Position numbers and translations under genes: made by a program. This document shows, piece by piece, positions 6,152 to 7,720 of a stretch of DNA of 7,720 bases. This DNA is from an archaeon (GTDB lineage: Archaea > Hydrothermarchaeota > Hydrothermarchaeia > Hydrothermarchaeales > JALUUU01): positions 1 through 7,720 of the forward strand of contig JALUUU010000191.1 in the NCBI GenBank assembly GCA_027021185.1, given 5' to 3'. The stretch's first letter is position 1; each line of letters starts with the position of its first letter. The notes beneath the pieces were generated by a model. It was not told the origin of the DNA. It saw only the letters and a list, made by a program, of their open reading frames with translations, and made no database searches.

Positions 6152-6976
6152 ATGAAGATAGGGGTTGGGATCTCCATATTCTGGAGGGAGAAGTCGGACC
6201 TCCTTCAGACTATTCGTCACGTAGTGGATAATCTAGGACTCCGGAACATAGAAATCCTTTGCGAGCATCCCTTCTTCGAAAACTGGGGTACCGAAAAGGC
6301 GGGCAGGCTTAAAAGAAAGATAAGGGATACCAAGGAAACCATGGACCTTGAGATATCCCTCCACACACCCTATCACGACCTGAACATTGCCTCGTGGAAT
6401 CTCCCGATAAGACGGGCTGCTGTTAAGCAGTACAAGGAATGCGTTGAAATGGCGGACTATCTTGACTCCAGAGTCGTTGTCGTTCATCCCGGGTTCGTGT
6501 CTTCTAGGAAATTCTCCCGCCGAGACGTTCTTAAAATAATGACGACGAATTTTATAGAGATTCTATCCCTGGCAGAGGACCTCGGCATCGTACTATGCCT
6601 TGAGAACATGGCCTCTAAGCCGAAGGCCCTGGGGATATACCCCCGGGAACTTCTTAAGATCTTTGAGGAGGTGGATTCCCCTTATTTTAAGTTCACCCTC
6701 GATGTCGCCCACGCCAACACTACGGGTGTAGACCCCGCTGACTTCGCTGGAAGAATGAGAGAGCACGTGCACCACCTCCATTTAAGCGACAATCAGGGAA
6801 AGGACAACCACCTGCCCATCGGCCTAGGCACCATCGATTTCAAGGGATTCTTTAAATCTCTCGGCGGCTTTAAAGGCACCGGCGTAATAGAGGGATGGGC
6901 CCCGCAGTACACAGATCACTTCCTTTCCTGGAGCCTGGAGAAGCTGTCTGATTACGCTGAGAAAACCGCTCGATAG
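6152..6976 (+). CDS. Metal-binding TIM-barrel protein, endonuclease IV / sugar isomerase-epimerase superfamily
   Basis: The 274-residue protein carries an apparent full set of superfamily metal ligands: H71 (ISLHTPYHD), H112 (VVVHPG), E151 (LCLENM), D184 and H187 (TLDVAHA), H210 (HHLHLSD), D218 and H220 (KDNH), E247 (GVIEGW). These correspond to the nine residues of the endonuclease IV trinuclear zinc site. The HLSDN...KDNHLPIGLGTIDF stretch (210-230) is, however, also typical of sugar-phosphate isomerase/epimerase relatives, so substrate cannot be set. It begins 2 nt after the RtcB-like stop, with AAGGTG (6141-6146) inside that gene as ribosome site, so the two are co-transcribed and probably translationally coupled. 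That pairing favours a nucleic-acid substrate (abasic site or 3'-end trimming), but this is inference. Confidence 0.85.
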   Translation: MKIGVGISIFWREKSDLLQTIRHVVDNLGLRNIEILCEHPFFENWGTEKAGRLKRKIRDTKETMDLEISLHTPYHDLNIASWNLPIRRAAVKQYKECVEMADYLDSRVVVVHPGFVSSRKFSRRDVLKIMTTNFIEILSLAEDLGIVLCLENMASKPKALGIYPRELLKIFEEVDSPYFKFTLDVAHANTTGVDPADFAGRMREHVHHLHLSDNQGKDNHLPIGLGTIDFKGFFKSLGGFKGTGVIEGWAPQYTDHFLSWSLEKLSDYAEKTAR

Positions 6977-6989
6977 CCGGTCTAAGGAG

Positions 6990-7013
6990 TTAACCTACTT
7001 TGAATGTAGTTAA
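6990..7013. promoter_or_regulatory. Inverted repeat just upstream of the cooS TATA box
   Basis: TTAACCTAC (6990-6998) and GTAGTTAA (7006-7013) are inverted copies with a single bulged C around a 7-nt spacer. It starts 14 nt after the TIM-barrel stop and touches the cooS TATA box. It could be an operator for a regulator of CO dehydrogenase. With the T-rich ATTTTTA that follows, it could instead be a weak terminator hairpin for the upstream operon. Confidence 0.45.
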
Positions 7014-7023
7014 ATTTTTATAG
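7011..7023 (+). promoter_or_regulatory. TATA box of the cooS gene
   Basis: TAAATTTTTATAG is a plausible archaeal TATA element. Initiation about 25 nt downstream would give a leader of roughly 30-35 nt before the GTG at 7081. It is the most AT-rich part of the 104-nt gap between the TIM-barrel gene and cooS. Confidence 0.55.
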
Positions 7024-7065
7024 CATTTAAAGGCATATTTTACATCAGGAGGGGAATCATTCTCC

Positions 7066-7075
7066 GGGGAGGTGA
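7066..7075 (+). promoter_or_regulatory. Shine-Dalgarno site that decides the cooS start
   Basis: GGGGAGGTGA ends 5 nt before the GTG at 7081, the same arrangement as at uspA. An in-frame GTG at 7072 lies inside this site and is therefore unlikely to be the start. Confidence 0.8.
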
Positions 7076-7080
7076 GTTTC

Positions 7081-7720
7081 GTGGATAAAACAGTTTTGGT
7101 TAAAGCCGAGGATTTGACCATTGACAAGGCCAACCTCGAGCTTTTGAAGGAGGCAGAAATCCGGCGAATAAAAACTGCTTTTGACAGAGAACGCGAGCAG
7201 GAATCTATACGCTGTAAATACTGTGCCGAGGGCATCTCCTGCAGAAACTGCATCATGGGGCCGTGCAGGCTTACTGGGAAAATCACCCACGGCGTATGCG
7301 GCGCCAGCGCCGATACCATGGTCGCCAGGGGGCTTCTGAGGAACGTGCTCGGAGGAGCTTCGGCGCACGTAGATCATGCCAGGCATGCTGCCCTCACACT
7401 GCTAGAGGCGGCGGAGGGCAAAGTACCCTATGAGATAAAGGATGAGAAAAAACTGCGGTCACTGGCAGAAGCCCTGGGGGTGAACGGGGGCGATGTGAAA
7501 GAGGTGGCTGTGAACGTGGCAAGGAAAGCCCTAGAGGACATTGGGAACCAGGGCGACGGCGTCCTGAACTGGATCAGGATGCATGCCACCGACGAGCGGA
7601 TAAGCACCTGGCGGGACCTCGGTGTGCTGCCTGAGGGCGGGGACAGGACCATAACGGAGGGCATGCATCGGACCACCATGGGTGTGGATGCTGATCCTAC
7701 AAATCTCGTTCTTGGAGCTG
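7081..7720 (+). CDS. cooS: Anaerobic carbon monoxide dehydrogenase catalytic subunit, CooS type (N-terminal part, cut by window edge)
   Basis: Ni-Fe CO dehydrogenase interconverts CO and CO2 in anaerobes. About 213 of the usual 630 or so residues are visible, from a GTG start. Iron-sulfur Cys are C45 and C48 (C-x2-C, D-cluster at the dimer interface) and C54, C57, C62 and C73 (B-cluster), ending in the family block GVCGASADTMVARG (71-84). HVDHARH (96-102) supplies H96, H99 and H102 of the known proton-channel His series. RTTMGVDADPTNLVLG (197-212) is also typical of CooS rather than of the longer archaeal CdhA subunit. The Ni-Fe-S C-cluster ligands lie beyond the window. It has its own promoter. 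The neighbours to the right, which would tell electron partner and pathway, are not visible. Confidence 0.95.
   Translation, partial: MDKTVLVKAEDLTIDKANLELLKEAEIRRIKTAFDREREQESIRCKYCAEGISCRNCIMGPCRLTGKITHGVCGASADTMVARGLLRNVLGGASAHVDHARHAALTLLEAAEGKVPYEIKDEKKLRSLAEALGVNGGDVKEVAVNVARKALEDIGNQGDGVLNWIRMHATDERISTWRDLGVLPEGGDRTITEGMHRTTMGVDADPTNLVLGA

Overview
The window reads as a piece of chromosome from an anaerobic archaeon, probably euryarchaeal. The support is a canonical archaeal-type RtcB RNA ligase next to archease, a family 4 [4Fe-4S] uracil-DNA glycosylase, archaeal TATA/BRE-like promoter elements, strong GGGGAGGTGA Shine-Dalgarno sites, and the N-terminal third of a Ni-Fe carbon monoxide dehydrogenase of CooS type. 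The exact lineage cannot be fixed from sequence alone; methanogens, Archaeoglobi-like and alkane- or methane-oxidising archaea all remain possible.

Left part, bases 1-3316, minus strand. Bases 1-231 hold no gene I can support, but they contain a perfect 11-bp hairpin just past the end of a universal stress protein gene. That gene has its own TATA box and Shine-Dalgarno site. To its right lies a compact minus-strand operon transcribed in the order udg4, archease, rtcB. Archease is the activator of RtcB, so the last two form a known RNA-ligation (tRNA splicing/repair) pair, here preceded by a DNA base-excision-repair enzyme.

Right part, bases 3391-7720, plus strand. A divergent promoter region serves udg4 and a small winged-helix protein with a long helical, internally repeated tail. 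This is followed by a 10-helix sodium/calcium-exchanger-family antiporter. After a new promoter comes a two-gene unit: a 403-residue protein that I identify by motif comparison as a strongly diverged RtcB paralogue, and, 2 nt further on, a metal-binding TIM-barrel protein of the endonuclease IV/sugar isomerase superfamily. An inverted repeat and TATA box then precede cooS, which runs off the right edge.

The most interesting element is the RtcB-like protein. It keeps the metal Cys, three metal His, the guanylylated His and the C-terminal guanine-stacking Lys in the same order as the canonical RtcB encoded about 2.6 kb away. It has lost the D-x-x-C aspartate, the HRKG(S/T)TRA-type motif and about 60 residues of the region between the metal Cys and the first metal His. 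With the coupled TIM-barrel enzyme it may form an undescribed RNA (or nucleic-acid) processing or sensing system.
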